Shown in pieces: positions 10,791 through 21,676 of a stretch of DNA of 64,000 nt. Both the position numbers and the translations under genes were made by a program. How positions within the stretch are numbered: position 1 is the first letter of the stretch; each line of letters opens with the position of its first letter. The stretch lies in contig ML664161.1 in assembly GCA_007570785.1 (NCBI GenBank), forward strand, positions 8,440,352 through 8,504,351, read 5' to 3'. The stretch is from Antilocapra americana (lineage: Eukaryota > Chordata > Mammalia > Artiodactyla > Antilocapridae). Below the pieces are notes generated by a model that saw only the letters and a program-made list of their open reading frames with translations, searched no databases and was not told where the DNA came from.

Positions 10791-11612
10791 TTCTTTGCAG
10801 TACATCCACAGTTTCTGATAGGGAATTTAGACCATTTGAATCCATGCATAGAAGTCTACAGGGAGGAGGAAATGCACTACCTAATTATGACAGATTGTAG
10901 AATAAACACATCAGGCCATTTTCAATCTGTCATCTTCAAAATGATGAATTAGTTGAGCTGGCCAAGAAGGTTTACTTAGAGACGCCCTGTTTACATGAAA
11001 GATGAAACTCTATAGGAACAGAAGGATAAGCAGTCACTGAAGAAATGTTATTCAAACTTTGCACTGGGGTCTCTATTAACAAGTAAATTACACTCACAGA
11101 ATCATTTTTAGAGGCAAACCCAGTCTTTTTAAAACCACATTATACTGTATTGTGGTTATCTTCTACTTTTTGAATTATTAAAAGATTATTGAATTATTCA
11201 AGATTACTTTTTAAGTTAACAGATTTTGACCAAAACATATGCAAATATCCCAATAATATAAAAAAAAAAACTGGCATGGACCAACATGAATACATTTTTA
11301 AATTTCTCATTTATTTGGGGCCTCCTATTTAAAGTTGGCTAAATTTTTGATGTTTCATTCTTTTTCTCTCAATCTTTGGACTTTTTAGAGACTTGTTACT
11401 TTTTAAGTCCTGTTCTTCCTTATGAGTTTTGTGATGACTGTCATGTGAGAATAGTAAAACCTGTTTTCTACTTTTTCATGACTTATTTGTAAAATGATAG
11501 ACCCTTAAAATGTGAAACCGAAAGAAACTTTAAAGGGAAGGGAAAAGCACTCAGGCCACTGAATCCAGGTAACACCCACACTTGTGCAGTAAGAGTGCCC
11601 TACTGTTCCACA
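10791..11612. other. Unique stretch
   Basis: No repeat or coding signal recognised. AT-rich, with poly-A and poly-T short runs. Confidence 0.45.
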
Positions 11613-11680
11613 GGGCTTCCCTGGTGGTTCAGAGGGTAAAGAATCTGTCTACAGTGCAAAGGACCCGGGCATAACCATGG
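11613..11680 (+). mobile_element. Bov-tA head fragment
   Basis: Only the tRNA-derived head is present: gggcttccctggtggttcag, then taaagaatctgtctac and ggacccggg. The Bov-A body is missing. Loss of the 3' part is not typical of normal retroposition, so this is probably a later deletion. Confidence 0.8.
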
Positions 11681-13128
11681 GAATGAGAAATACTGCCTGC
11701 CACATCAGTAAGCAAAAGATGTTGCGAACATCAAGCCAACAACCACTGCAGCCACCTCCAACTGTGCACCCTGAGGGGATTCAGAATGGAGAAAAGCAGG
11801 ATACTGGCCCTAGATAGCTAAGGTGCATAGCAAAGGAATAATTTTAATGAACCCAGACTTTTGCATCTTTCCATACACAGAAAAGCACTAATTTCATTAA
11901 CTTGAGATGTCTGGTTTTCTTTAATTAACTGTAACCTCTGGATGTTCCAACCACCTGGTTTTTGTTACAAAGAAGTCCTACAAATCCTGGCTTCTCCCTT
12001 TCTTCTTCACAGCAGTCCCTCAGAGCTATCTTTTCCTGCATTTTTTTTTTTCAGTTGACAATCAGCATCAGTAGGAAAGTAAGTTGGATAAGATCAAAGT
12101 GGACTGATTACAATGCTGAGGGGTACGATGCAGAACTAAATGATGAGAGTATTTTCAATTAATCATGGTCACTTAAACATCCTTTATGAATATAACTCTA
12201 GGCCCATTTTTGCAGCATTAAGCAACAGATCTACACTTTGAAGAAAATCAAGCCTCTACTTGGGGAAACAGAGTTCTCTAGGCCTGTCCTCTGAGAAGAG
12301 GTTTGAGGGTGGCTGGTGAGCCCAGAGACCCATTCAGGACCTATTACACTTCCAGCTGAGGCAATCACTCTCCTCTGCCCCAGAGCTGTGCACTCTCTTG
12401 CTCTGCACCAGCTCTGGGGGTGCTGGTGAGGAGGACCCCAAGGCCAAAGAAACACAGGCCTTATCTGAAGCCAGGCCTCTCATCTCCCTGCCCCAGACCC
12501 AACTTGGTTTGTGAGTCATGACAAAGAAGAGAAATTACTTTTGTCACTTCTAGTAATTCCTTCTCAACGAACATATGGTCCTTTTAAGTTATGGAAGATT
12601 TCATAGCCTTCCCGAGCCATTGGCACTAGGAAATCAGGGTGTAAAAAAATTTACTGCAAGAAATCATCAGACTAAGGGTCTATGACTCAGTAAGTAAACA
12701 AATAAATTAAGAAAAAAATCCTGGATGAAATGAGGAGATGGTGTCAAAACAAGCACTAGTTTCATGAGAAAGAATGAGAATGAAATGCTTGCCCTGGTTG
12801 TGTTAAAATAATTCTAATTACAGTCCATTAAGTGAGGTGCTTATCCTTTATGCTTAATTTGTGCTTAATTACCATGTAATATAATAATGACTTCTCAGCA
12901 TGTTCTAAATTGATACTGCAGCCATTACTTGATTGTAGCAGGAAATTCTTCATACCTGTCCAGCTAGATCTCAAGGCCCAACTCTAGGTATATTACCTAA
13001 TATTCCTGGAAACTGACCCATAGGCCCGCATTTACTTTGCCATTTACATAGTCAGTTAAGCTGGTGACAGAATAAAGGGATAAAATAAGTGATTAAATAG
13101 CTAATCCCACTAGGAGACTGTAAGTAGA
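11681..13128. other. Unique stretch with homeodomain-type motifs and a hairpin
   Basis: No repeat family is recognised. A GC-richer patch (about 12230-12520) holds a long inverted repeat described separately. At 12814-12820 (CTAATTA) and 12865-12871 (TTAATTA) there are homeodomain-type motifs in a repeat-free AT-rich segment. This kind of sequence is typical of conserved non-coding elements, but conservation cannot be seen here. Confidence 0.4.
12378..12419. repeat. Perfect 11-bp inverted repeat, hairpin
   Basis: CCCCAGAGCTG (12378-12388) and CAGCTCTGGGG (12409-12419) are exact reverse complements. Directly inside, TGCA pairs with TGCA if one C is bulged, leaving an 11-base loop. Outside, tctcctc and gaggagg could add a lower stem after an asymmetric internal loop. 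It is a candidate structured element; no expression evidence. Confidence 0.75.
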
Positions 13129-13832
13129 GAAAAAAGTATGAGAGACCCCAGTAAGTTAATGATCACTCCAGAAAGCTGGTTTGCTTAACCACAAAACCAG
13201 GCAGGCTTACTTAGCAATAAAACCATGCAACATAGGCATGAAACATGCCCCAGAACAAAAGAATGGTGGAAAAAGACCTATATCCTGCCCAGTGAGGTCA
13301 GTAAGCTAACAATGCCTAGGACACGTTCCTCTGCACACACTAAAAACAAAAATATAAGGAAAAGGTGATATGATACTAAAACCTGAAATGATTTACCATA
13401 CTCTAGTATATGTTATTGCCTTTTTGCTCATTTTCACTGCACCATGACTTCTGGCTTGACCATGTAGGGACAAGAAAAGTCCCCTGCCTATGTGGAAGAG
13501 AAGTTAATGATGGAAGCTTGATATCTACTCAAAAATGAGGAAGAAGGTGGTCTTCTCCCCCTCTCTACTTTCACTTTGATTATAAAATCATAGCCCACTA
13601 AGATCTGGGGCATGGCACTTTCTTGTCCACCCACTTGTAAGTCTCACAAGTACACTATTCTAATAAAGCACTTCCTATCACTTTGCCTCTTGTTGAATTC
13701 TTTCTGCACTGAGACATGAAGAATCAGAGCACCTTGGAGCCCCCATTAACTGAGACATATTTCTGCAGTTTCACTGGGGTGGGTCTCACACTTCTTATAG
13801 GAGTACTGAGTCCTCAGTGGGGTATCAGAACA
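13129..13832 (+). mobile_element. Solitary endogenous-retrovirus-type LTR
   Basis: The segment has LTR architecture on the plus strand: a start near tgagagaccccag (TG at 13139, or TG at 13129), TATAAAA at 13581-13587, AATAAA at 13662-13667 (81 bases later), a U5-like region (cctcttgttgaattc), and a possible end at tatcagaaca (CA at 13832). No gag, pol or env sequence adjoins it, so it is a solo LTR, usually formed by recombination between two LTRs. I could not find a matching TSD, so both ends are uncertain. The exact family is not assigned. Confidence 0.65.
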
Positions 13833-13954
13833 CTAGGGCTGCATGTGGAACTGACTGCCCACTGAGCCACCAACACTTGACTCAGAGCATCTTTCTGGAC
13901 CAAATGGTCAGGTCATCTGGTCTCTGAGTGTAATCGTCTACCCACAACTTATTT

Positions 13955-14916
13955 GTCTTCTGAGAAATCTGTATGCAAGCCAAGAAACAACAGTTAGAAA
14001 TGGATATGAACAACAAACTGGTTCAAAATTTGGAAAGGAGTACATCAAATCTATATATTATTACCCTGCTTATCTAACTTATATGCAAAGTACATCAGGT
14101 AAAATGCTGGGCTGGATGAAGCACAAGCTGGAATCAAGACTGCTGGGAGAAATATCAATAACCTCAGATACGCAGATGACACCACCCTTATGGCAGAAAG
14201 TGAAGAGGAACCATAAAGCCACTTGATGAAAGTGAAAGCAGAGTAAAAAAGTTGGCTTAAAACTCAACATTCAGAAAACAAAGATCATGGCACCAGGTCC
14301 CATCACTTCATGGCAAATAGATGGGGAAACAATGGAAACAGTGACACACTTTATTTTCTTGGGCTATAAAATCACTACAGGTGGTGAATGCAGCCATGAA
14401 ATTAAAAGACACTTGTCCCTTGGAAGAAAAGCTATGACAAGCCTAGACAATGTATTAAAAAGTAGAGACATTACTTTGCCAACAAAGGTGTGTATAGTCA
14501 AAGCTATGGTTTCTCCAGTAGTCATGTTTGGATGTGAGAGTTGGACTATAAAGAAGGCTAAGTGCTGAAGAATTGATGCTTTTAAACTATGGTGTTGGAG
14601 AAGGCTCTTTGAGAGTCCAGTGGACTGCAAGGAGATCAAATCAGGCAATCCTAAAGGAAAGCAACCCTGAAGCTCCAATACTTTGGCCACCTTATGCCAA
14701 GAGCCAACTCACTGGAAAAGACCCTGATGCTGGGAAAGATTGAAGGCAGAAGGAGAAGGGGACAATAGAGGATGAGATGGTTGGATGGCATCACCGATTC
14801 AATGGACGTGACTTTGAGCAAACTCCAGGAGATAGGAAAGTACAGGAAAGCTGGTGTGCTTCGGTCCATGTGGTTGCAAAAAGTCAGACATGACTGAGCT
14901 ACTGAAAAACAAAAAC
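13955..14916 (+). mobile_element. BovB LINE 3' fragment, sense
   Basis: The segment begins within the reverse transcriptase region (gagaaatctgtatgcaagcc) and continues to the BovB 3' end (gtcagacatgactgagct). It keeps a YADD codon run (tacgcagatgac) near 14170. Many indels break the frame. It is 5'-truncated, as is usual for LINE copies. Confidence 0.93.
14287..14568 (+). pseudogene. BovB polyprotein C-terminal fragment
   Basis: A 93-residue open segment includes WQIDGETMETVTHFIFLG, CSHEIKRHLSLGRKAM and VMFGCESWTIKKA. The same blocks are in the BovB copies at 2.9-3.2 kb (minus) and 20.1-20.3 kb (plus). It stops at a tga in ctaagtgctga. No function is expected. Confidence 0.88.
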
Positions 14917-15425
14917 AAGAGTTTAATTATGTGGTTTAGTAGAGAAAAACCCTGCACATAGGAGATTGGTTGTGGGACATAGAAAGCATGAAGGACTGCC
15001 ATGGGTATTTCTGTAACAAATTCACCACTGAATGAGAACGATGCATTGAGTAGCATTTGATTAAGAAAAATATGAAGAAAATAAAAAAGGACAAAAGTTA
15101 TTCCTAAATTCCTATACTTCCTAAGGAATTTTAGGATGAGAGCTGACTATAAATATTCATATAGATGATGGGCATTTATCTCAGCAATAATTGAAAGTAG
15201 TGAGTGCAAACTCAGTACACAATGGGGGAAAGAAGTGCCTTTGACCTCTACTTTCCCCCAAAACACATAAATATTTATATATTAATTTCACTCCTGCAAA
15301 AAATAAAGAAAAAAAAACCATGATCAAATCCTAAATGGTAATTTGCTTTTTATTGCTCCAAATAATAAATGCATAAATAGGATATTTAAAGGAAAAAGAG
15401 GAAAGATAAATATATATATATATAT
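14917..15425. other. Unique AT-rich stretch
   Basis: No repeat family recognised apart from short A-runs and a (TA)n tract near 15411-15426 that leads into the tandem repeat. Confidence 0.4.
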
Positions 15426-15570
15426 AATTATTATAGATAATAACATTATATTTGTATAATGTTATATGTATATATATATGAACAATAAATACATATGTAA
15501 TTATTATAGATAACATTATATTTGTATAATGTTATTATATGTATATATAAATATATATATGAACAATAAT
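15426..15570. repeat. Two-copy AT-rich tandem repeat, 73-bp period, each with a hairpin
   Basis: A unit starting aattattataga at 15426 recurs at 15499. Each unit contains the perfect inverted repeat aacattata-tttg-tataatgtt (15442-15463 and 15512-15533), a (TA)n run and gaacaataa. It is a minisatellite-like duplication of a cruciform-prone AT-rich block. Confidence 0.8.
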
Positions 15571-16091
15571 TTTCTAACATTTTAAAACAGCAGAGTGTTT
15601 TTGGTTGAACAAAATCTTTAAAAAGCCAAATATAAGTAAATAACATAGTACTGGGTTATGATCCATAGTTTAAACAAATACCCATGAGTCCACACTGAGA
15701 TAAATAAATAATTGAATAAAGAAATGAGTGGGGATGAAAAGACACATCTTCCACACAGAAGAATTCCAAATCATTTATGCAGCTACTTGTCTCTCCCCTA
15801 AGAGGTGGAACATAGCTCCCTATCTCAACAGTATGGGCTGTGCAGAGTGACTTCCTTCCAAAGAGTACCGTATTGGGTGGGGAAGGGGAGAGCAACTCCA
15901 TAGTGAAGAAACCTTCCAAACACTCCCTTGCAAGGTGATTAAAGTGAACATCAGCATTAAGTAAGTCATGATGATGGTGTGTACCTTTGACACATTGTAA
16001 TGAGACCACTTTTGTGGTCTTCCTCTCCAATGTAATCATGAGAAAAACATCATAAACATTCTAATTGAGGGACAGTCTACAAGAAACCTTT

Positions 16092-16290
16092 GGACTTCCC
16101 TGGAGGCTCAGCAGTAAAGAATATGCCTGCAATGCTGGAGACCCAGATTCAATCCCTAGGTTGGGAAGATCCTCTGGAGAAGGAAATGGTTACCCACTGC
16201 TGGGGAGAGCCCATGGACAGAGAAGCCTGGCAGGCTACAATCCATGGGGTCACAAAAGCGTTACACACGAGTTAGCAACTAAACAACAAC
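16092..16290 (+). mobile_element. Bov-tA SINE with internal deletion
   Basis: It starts ggacttccctggaggctcag and reaches ggtcacaaaagcgttacac. The usual middle block (cagtattcttgcctggag) is lost between cccactg and gcccatgg, shortening the element by about 20 bases. It interrupts the L1M relic. Confidence 0.88.
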
Positions 16291-16607
16291 CACTGCAAGG
16301 TACCTATGGGATACCTAACCAGTAACCCTTCAAACATCAAGGTCATCAATAACATGGAAAATCTGAGTAAATATCATAGCCCAGAGGAGCCTAAAGAGAA
16401 ATGACAACTGAATGTAACATGGTATCCTGGATGGGATCCTGGAATAGAAAAAGGACATTAGAGAAAACTGAGGGAATCTGAATAAAGTATGGATTTTAAT
16501 AACAATACATTAGTATTGGTTCATTAATTATAACAAAAGTGCCATCCCAATATAAGATGTTAATAAGAGAGGAAACCATAGTTCACCCATGTATACCATC
16601 CTCAAAA

Positions 16608-16848
16608 TGGCTACCCACTCCAGGATTCTTGGGCTTCCACAGTGGCTCAGATGGTTAAGAATCTTCCTGCCAAACAGGAGACCTGGGTTTAATCTCTGGG
16701 TCAGAAAGATCCCCTGAAGAAGGGAATGGAAACCCACACCAGTATTCTTGCCTGGAGAATTCCATGGACAGAAGAGCCTGGTGATACACAGTCACAGGGT
16801 CACAAAGACTCAAATACTGAGCAACCAACACTTTCACTTTTTCACTTC
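16608..16848 (+). mobile_element. Composite SINE: Bov-A piece joined to Bov-tA, with TSD
   Basis: A normal Bov-tA starts at 16631 (gggcttccacagtggctcag). Just upstream, 16608-16630 reads tggctacccactccaggatt, an internal piece of the Bov-A monomer. Direct repeats accatcctcaaaa (16595-16607) and accatcctcgaaa (16849-16861) match at 12 of 13 positions and enclose both parts, suggesting one joint insertion. The alternative is a SINE that landed in an older fragment. Confidence 0.75.
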
Positions 16849-16915
16849 ACCATCCTCGAAACTTTGCTATAAATCTGAAACACGAAGTTTACTTTTTAAA
16901 AAGTAAATAAAGAAA

Positions 16916-17807
16916 ATCATGCTTTTTTTTTAACGAGATGCTTTAATGGAAAGCAAAGTTTAGAGAAGTTCAGAGCTTTGCTCTCTACATCTCTTACCCC
17001 AGCTGCTGCTCCAATCCTAGAGCAGACTGAAATCACTATCATGAAAAACTGGGATGTGTTATCGTAACAAAACACCAGGCCATTTCAGGCAGCCTAGCAG
17101 CACTGTGCTGCACCACTCAGTCCAGCCTTTAACTGACTGTATTAGACCACAAGCTCTGTGCGGGCGGAACCACAGCTTTGCTGTGCAAGCACATGCTGAG
17201 CACTCCGTTGTAACTCATCAGCACCAGTGTGAGCAGCAAATACAAGGTGATGGCTTTCACCACCAGCCCTACTGACCTTCCTTGGCCACAGACCTGTAAA
17301 ACTTACTTCCTCATTAGTCACGTCTGTTCCCTGTGACATCAGATAGGACAAACCTCTCCAACATGCCCTTCTGGACTCCTGAGTCTTACAAAGTGATGTA
17401 TAGCCCTCTTACCCCATCACCCCACCCAACACCACCCCAACAGAACTCAAAGAGGGAGGAAAACAGGAATTTCCCCAAATCTATCAGGTTTATTTTATAC
17501 TACTTTCATGTTTAATTGATCCATTTTATCACAGATTAATCACCCACAGGATAAATGGTTACAGCTGAATCAACCCTTACATGCTCTCTGCAAATGAAAG
17601 GAAACATTCATATACAGGGCTACAGATTTTGTTTCCCATTGGTTGAGAGTGGCCCTTGTTCCAAATGGCAGTAATATCTCAGCAATGCATCACTGTCCCA
17701 AAGGTAACATCTGTGGAATCAGGAAAGAATGATAACAAGAACTGATGAATCACCTGGGAACCCAAGGTTCACAATAACATCACATACTCACCCAGTAGTT
17801 CGGAGAG
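16916..17807. other. Unique stretch
   Basis: No repeat family or coding exon recognised. ORFs are short and overlap on both strands. Confidence 0.4.
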
Positions 17808-18185
17808 GCATTCATTTTACAAGTAATTAGTGAGCACCTACTACATGCCAGGCAAATGCCAGCTCTCATGGAGCTTATGTTCATATGTAGAAAGCTCAGT
17901 ATTCAAGAAAACTCAGTATTCAAGACGTGAAGAAAAACTCATAGTGATCAGTGCTTGGGTGAAAATCACCCAAGGAATAGCTAGGACAATGAAGCTATGA
18001 GCAAGGTAATGCAGACTGGGCAGGGAGGCAGATTTGATGGTCAGGGAAAGATTTTTCAGAGAGGTGACATTTGAACCTTTCATCATTAATGCAAATGTCA
18101 ATAAGATGCACGCCATGCAAAGACTCCGGAGAAGGGTGTTTCTGGCAGAGGGAATGGTACAATGCAAAGCCCTAAAGTGGAACCA
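17808..18185 (-). mobile_element. L2 LINE relic, antisense
   Basis: The order of blocks (gagcacctactacatgccag, catggagctta, tcagtgcttgggtg, ggtcagggaaagatttttcag, gaggtgacatttgaac, ggcagagggaatggtacaa) is that of an antisense L2 3' region. It contains a 17-base local duplication: ctcagtattcaag at 17895 and 17912. Very old and diverged. Confidence 0.75.
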
Positions 18186-19013
18186 GGTTGGTATGTTCCA
18201 GAAACAGAACCCCCCCGACCATCCCCAGAGATGGGCAACTGTAGTTCAGAAAGGTGAAAACTGAGGCTAACGTGGAAATAAACCTAGCATAGCTGACTCC
18301 CCTGCTAGTCTCCAAGTCGCATGCAGAGCTGTGTCCTTAGGTGAGAATCTAGGCCCCAACAGATCTGAGCTCAGGGAGTCAGGCCCTTGTCTGAGAAACA
18401 GGTTCATGAGGCCAAGAAGCAGACTCTGAAAGTTGTCTCACAGGAAAGAATTTGAGGCCAAGCATAAAAATCAAGACTCTCAGGCAATGTGGCCAGGGTC
18501 CAGTAGCCCAAATGACCTGATACTACACAGGGCACATGGAGGCCCCAGGGCTGGGCAGCGAGTGCCCACAGGGGCCAAGCAGGTACGTGAGAGGCTCGTC
18601 AGAATCCCAAAGGAACTCACAACACACTGCACTGAGTCGCTCCCACCCCAAGAAACCCAATTTAAGAGGTACAAGACAGAACCTGGGACTCTGAATTTAA
18701 TTTAATCAAGCTCCCAGGTGACTTTGTTTGTCAGACTTTAGAATGACTGACTGGGAATAAGGAGAGGGCAAGCTTGCCCTGGAGGGGAAAGCTGAGTCTG
18801 AAGAATCCTATCTCTACAGACAAATAGAATCAAGAATTAAAGTGAAAACGTACTTGGTATAACTATATGTCCACTCGTAACTTTTAAAATTGGTAGAAAA
18901 GAAAAACAGAAGTAAAATTTTATAGTCTAATAAAGATTAGCTTAAAAATGTATAGCTAATATCATGAAAGTTTTCTCCTAGGAATAGGAAAAAAGGTTCT
19001 TTGCTATTACCGA
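18186..19013. other. Unique stretch
   Basis: Nothing recognised. A 90-residue ORF at 18433-18705 has no motif and an overlapping ORF on the other strand; it is not called as a gene. Confidence 0.4.
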
Positions 19014-19172
19014 TCATGCATGCATGCGTGCTATGTCACTTCAGTTGAGTCCAACTCTTTGTGACCCCATGGACTGTAGCCCGTCAGGCTCCTCTGTCCA
19101 TGGGATTCTCGTTTTTTCTCTCTCTCTCTTCTGGAGTGGGTTGCAAAGCCCTTCTACAGGGACCTTCCCGAC
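19014..19172 (-). mobile_element. Bov-tA fragment with internal CT microsatellite
   Basis: The Bov-A part (gaccccatggactgtagccc, ctgtccatgggattctc) is interrupted at 19111-19130 by a ttttttctctctct run where the usual ccaggcaagaata block should be, then resumes with ctggagtgggtt. The tRNA-derived head is missing. It abuts a BovB fragment in the opposite orientation. Confidence 0.85.
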
Positions 19173-19307
19173 TGTATTCAATACCATGATAGATGTGACA
19201 TCCTGGAATGTGAAGTCAAGTGGGCCTTAGAAAGCATCACTACCAACAAAGCTAGTGGAGGTGATGGAATTCCAGTTGAGCTATTTCAAATCCTAAAAGA
19301 TGATGCT

Positions 19308-19796
19308 GTGAAAGTGCTGCACTCAATATGCCAGCAAATTTGGAAAACTCAACACTGGCCACAGGACTACAAAAGGTCAGTTTTCATTCCTATCCCAAAG
19401 AAAGGAAATGCCAAAAATTGCTCAAACTGCCGCACAATTGCACTCATCTCACACACTAGTAAAGTAATGCTCAAAATTCTCCAAGCCAGGCTTCAGCAAT
19501 ACATGAGCCGTGAACATCCAGATATTCAAGCTGGTTTTAGAAAAGGCAGAGGAACCAGAGATCAAATTGCCAACATCTGCTGGATTATCAAAAAAGCAAG
19601 AGAGTTCCAGAAAAACATCTACTTCTGCTTTATTGACTATGCCAAAGCCTTTGACCGTGTGGTTCACAATAAACTGTGGAAAATTCTGAAAGAGATGGGA
19701 ATACCAGACCACCTGACCTGTTTCTTGAGAAACCTGTATGCAGGTCAGGAAGCAACAGGTAGAACTGGACATGGAACTCACACTGGTTCCAAATAG
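19308..19796 (+). pseudogene. BovB reverse transcriptase, fingers and palm part
   Basis: A 162-residue open segment includes KRSVFIPIPKKGNAKNCSNC, RTIALISHTSKVMLKILQ, QAGFRKGRGTRDQIAN and CFIDYAKAFDRV. The last contains the first catalytic aspartate block of reverse transcriptases. After GHGTHTGSK the frame is lost: catggaactcacactgg is one base shorter than in the sister copy order, and a tag stop follows at once. Confidence 0.92.
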
Positions 19797-19861
19797 GAAA
19801 AGGAGTATGTCAAGGCTGTAGATTATCACTCTGCTTATTTACCTTATATGAAGAGTACATC

Positions 19862-20083
19862 ATGAGAAACGCTGGGCTGGAAGAAGCACAAGATGGAATC
19901 AAGATTGCCAGGAGAAATATCAATAATCTCAGATATGCAGATAACACCACCCTTATGGCAGAAAGTGAAGAGGAACTAAAGAGCCTCTTGATGAAAGTGA
20001 AAGAGGAGAGTGAAAAAGCTGGCTTAAAACTCAACATTCAGAAAACAAAGATCATGGCATCTGTTCCCATCACTTCATGGTAA
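19862..20083 (+). pseudogene. BovB RT palm fragment with YADN in place of YADD
   Basis: This 73-residue open segment continues the reverse transcriptase after the frameshift: RNAGLEEAQDGIKIARRNI, then NLRYADNTTLMAESEEEL. The second aspartate of YADD is asparagine (codon aac; sister copies have gac). The change would be expected to abolish catalysis, so the copy is doubly dead. Confidence 0.9.
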
Positions 20084-20098
20084 ATAGATGGAGAAACA

Positions 20099-20704
20099 GT
20101 GGAAACAGTGTCAGACTTTATTTTTTGGGGCTCCAAAATCACTGCAGATGGTGACTGCAGCCATGAAATTAAAAGACGCTTACTCCTTGGAAGGAAGGTT
20201 ATGACCAACCTAGATAGCATATTGAAAGGCACAGACATTACTTTGCCAACAAAGGTCCATCTACTCAAGGCTATGGTTTTTCCAGTAGTCATGTATGGAT
20301 GTGAGAGTTGGACGGTGAAGAGGGCTGAGTGCTGAAGAACTGATGCTTTTGAACTGTGGTGTTGGAGAAGACTCTTGAGAGTCCCCTGGACTGCAAGGAG
20401 ATCCAACCAGTCCATCCTAAAGGAGATCAGTCCTGGGTGTTCATTGGAAGGACTGATGTTGAAGCTGAAACTCCAATACTTTGGCCATCTCATGTGAAGA
20501 GCTGACTCATTGGAAAAGTCCCTAATGCCAGGAAGGATTGGCGGCAGGAGGAGAAGGGGACGACAGAGGATGAGATGGCTGGATGGCATCAACAACTTGA
20601 TGGACATGGGTTTGGGGAGACTCCAGGAGTTGGTGATGGACAGAGAGGCCTGGTGTGCTGCAATTCATGGGGTCACAAAGAGTCGGACACTTCTGAGTGA
20701 CTGA
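20099..20704 (+). pseudogene. BovB C-terminal region, two fragments
   Basis: Two open pieces, 20099-20335 (FIFWGSKITADGDCSHEIK, MYGCESWTVKRAEC) and 20510-20704 ([34 protein letters not shown]), together cover the C-terminal end of the polyprotein. The basic run [10 protein letters not shown] is shared with the copy at 46.2 kb. A stop and frame change separate the two pieces. Confidence 0.9.
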
Positions 20705-20711
20705 ACTGAAA

Positions 20712-21676
20712 CAAACAAGTAAAAGAAATTTTATACAAGTTGGGAAGAAAAAATATAAACTGGATGCAGCTGAGATAAAGAAAGAAGTACGAAACCAAAA
20801 TTATACTAGCTAATAGGAAAAGATAGTGAAGAACATTGCATAACTTGGGGTATTCCTTTACCTCCAACCACATCTCCAAACTTGAGACATTACTTTTGTT
20901 TTCAATATAATGCATTTAATATAAGTTTAAAACCTAAACTTGGGCAACTTGTTGTTTCATAATGGCACGTTTAACAAATGGCTCATGAAATTCCTGAAAA
21001 TTTAAAACGAGCTCTCAGCATGTCAGTTGCAGCGCACCACTGGCAAAAGCATCTGAAAAAAAAAAACAGTCCACTGCCTTTCTTTCCTTTCCTTTCCCTC
21101 TTCAGGTCTTCGTCTTCTCTTCCCTCAGCAGCGCTTTCACATCTGCTCCGAGGAGCCCCACAGTCCCAGCTGCTAAGGGGCAGCCTGTGCCAGGATGTGG
21201 GCAGGGAGGGGGAGGGGAGGACACAGCTGGTTCACTGGCCCCATCTAGGAATCCTCAAGAACGGCTGTGCTTAGGGTGTTCTACATACTGGGGTTTCACA
21301 GGAGAGTTCATTCAGGAAAACGGTTCTGAGGGGCAGGGCAGGGGACAGTAACAACAATTTTTTCCTTCAAGTGTGAAAACGGCTGGTCTAGGTTGCTGAT
21401 CCACAGTCTACATTTCCGTCCATGATTCATGCAGATATGTGTTACCCGCACCCCTACAAAGCTGGCGAAGCCTGTGACATCCTCCTGCCATTCAACGTGA
21501 AGGCAAGGAACGTGATGGGAGGCATGTTATTCCACACAGGACAAACTAGTTCACTCTTCTTTTGAGAGTGCACCCTATTCGTACTTCTAAATACACTTTA
21601 AAAATATACCTCCATACATACATTCGCTGGAAAAGAGAGATGAGTCATGCTTCTCCTACTATAAACAAATGCCACC
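20712..21676. other. Unique stretch with C/T-rich patch
   Basis: No family recognised. About 21078-21130 is pyrimidine-rich (ctttctttcctttcc), and 21200-21222 is purine-rich (gggagggggagggg). No exon signal I would support. Confidence 0.4.

Larger units (their letters stand above)
15655..16915 (+). mobile_element. Old L1M 3' end, sense, split by two SINEs
   Basis: Blocks such as acagaagaattccaaat, taaagagaaatgacaac, gatcctggaatagaaaaagg and actttgctataaatctgaaa follow the order of the 3' end of old L1M elements in plus orientation. A Bov-tA (16092-16290) and a composite SINE (16608-16848) interrupt it. The 127-residue antisense ORF inside is not a gene. Confidence 0.6.
19190..20711 (+). mobile_element. 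BovB LINE 3' half, sense
   Basis: Starts within the linker/RT region (gacatcctggaatgtgaag) and ends at the BovB 3' end (gagtcggacacttctgagtg). It is the best-preserved RT region in the window, with a 162-residue open segment. A one-base deletion near 19776 shifts the frame, and the aspartate box is changed (see pseudogene entry). 5'-truncated. Confidence 0.95.
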
